Positions 63,281-64,000 of a stretch of 64,000 bases of DNA are shown one piece after another. The notes beneath the pieces were generated by a model. The model saw nothing but the letters and a program-made list of their open reading frames with translations. It was not told the origin of the DNA and ran no database searches. The first letter of the stretch is position 1. Every line of letters starts with the position of its first letter. The stretch spans positions 9,610,001 to 9,674,000 of the forward strand of contig OZ234497.1 in the NCBI GenBank assembly GCA_965153455.1. The letters run 5' to 3'. The translations under genes and the position numbers were made by a program. Origin of the DNA: Sphagnum compactum (Eukaryota; Bryophyta; Sphagnopsida; Sphagnales).

Positions 63281-63540
63281 TTGCCTAGACCTTGTAAGAG
63301 CCTTAATGTGGAATTCCAAAGCTCTATCAATTCAAGCTTACTATCACCTCTCCCTGACGAAATAGTCACAGGGCAAATTCTAGCATGCCTACATTTGCAT
63401 AAAAACCCATCTATGTTATGGCGACTATGTCGTGTAAATAAGGCACGGCATGCATCTGTAAGTTAGAGCTTTAGAATGGCAAGATCTTGAGGTTGTCAAA
63501 AGTGAAAACCCGTCTTACCATCAAACGGTTAAGTAGTTGC
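63281..63540 (+). pseudogene. Decayed F-box-like fragment
   Basis: The plus frame 63281-63466 contains LPDEIVTGQILACLHLHKN followed by MLWRLCRVNKARHASVS. This matches the start of an F-box fold, with an LPDEI opening and a WRLxRVNKA region. It then stops. In another frame, LEWQDLEVVKSENPSYHQT continues the sense for about 20 codons before more stops. There is no ATG and no continuation, so it is a relic. I recall similar repeated F-box-like ORFs in non-seed plants but cannot verify it. Confidence 0.4.
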
Positions 63541-64000
63541 GTCTTAAAAGGTGCTCTGTTAAAGAGGGGTTGTAATTTGAAGTGGATTGCCTCAATATTG
63601 CTTTGCGTATGCATAACTTGATGGAACCCAAAAAACAAGACAACTCTTGATTTTTGTAAATGCAAGTTCATGGACAATTTTGTATATGAACTTGCGAGAA
63701 TATAAGGTTTGTATGAATGGATTATACCATCAAAAAATTGAGCTTCTGACTACCTATTTGTGTAAACATTCTGGTTTGCAATTCTAAGGTTTTGTATGAA
63801 TGGCTTACGTGATCATGCATTTTATTTTTTTGTGCTTCCAAGTGAGCTTCTAACCACTTTAGTTAGTTAGGGTTGAGTGAAATAACTCTCCAATACAATT
63901 CAATTTAAGAGGATGCCTCCAACTAAACTTTTGACAACTTGTTTTGAGGGTCTAGAGTTCATAGAGCTCTAGGGGTTTTTTTTTTAAAATTATGTTTCCA
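63541..64000. other. AT-rich intergenic DNA at the window edge
   Basis: No gene is seen. The last bases include short T runs. GGTTTGTATGAATGG / GGTTTTGTATGAATGG is repeated near 63705 and 63789. Confidence 0.4.

Overview
The window looks like nuclear DNA of a land plant. Two large intron-rich genes have plant-specific domain architectures: an OTS1/OTS2-type SUMO protease and a VAD1-like GRAM/VASt membrane protein. Plant telomere-type motifs (AAACCCTAA) are scattered through it. The long AT-rich intergenic DNA holds decayed hAT transposase, MITE-like and possible retroelement relics. The large genome-like spacing and the style of these relics would fit a non-flowering land plant (bryophyte, lycophyte, fern or gymnosperm), but nothing here fixes the species.

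Layout. Positions 1-24.6 kb are gene-poor. They contain a 354-bp element with terminal inverted repeats (1612-1965), short tandem duplications, homopolymer C tracts, a possible retroelement relic (about 6.27-6.83 kb, minus), a GTT-rich degenerate array (10.29-10.79 kb), a broken hAT transposase (about 11.58-13.70 kb, plus), a 43-bp minisatellite (22.56-23.06 kb) and a second MITE copy in inverse orientation (23.2-23.5 kb). Positions 24611-32366 (+) hold the SUMO protease: my hand-spliced 15-exon model keeps frame throughout and gives 616 aa. From 34 to 50 kb there is an AT-rich desert of simple repeats with no convincing gene. Positions 52011-61607 (+) hold the VAD1-like gene: 18 exons, 756 aa, again with consistent intron phases. 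The last 2.4 kb carry a poly(A) signal, an inverted repeat and what looks like a decayed F-box fragment.

The two genes share strand but not an obvious pathway: one is expected to remove SUMO in the nucleus, the other to sit on membranes and bind lipids. Both families are linked in Arabidopsis to stress or cell-death responses. The most unusual link between them is structural: six diverged copies of one interspersed repeat lie only in their introns, all in sense orientation. I see no CRISPR array, rRNA, operon or new defence-like system. All exon models are hand-made from splice signals and family similarity and have not been tested against transcripts.
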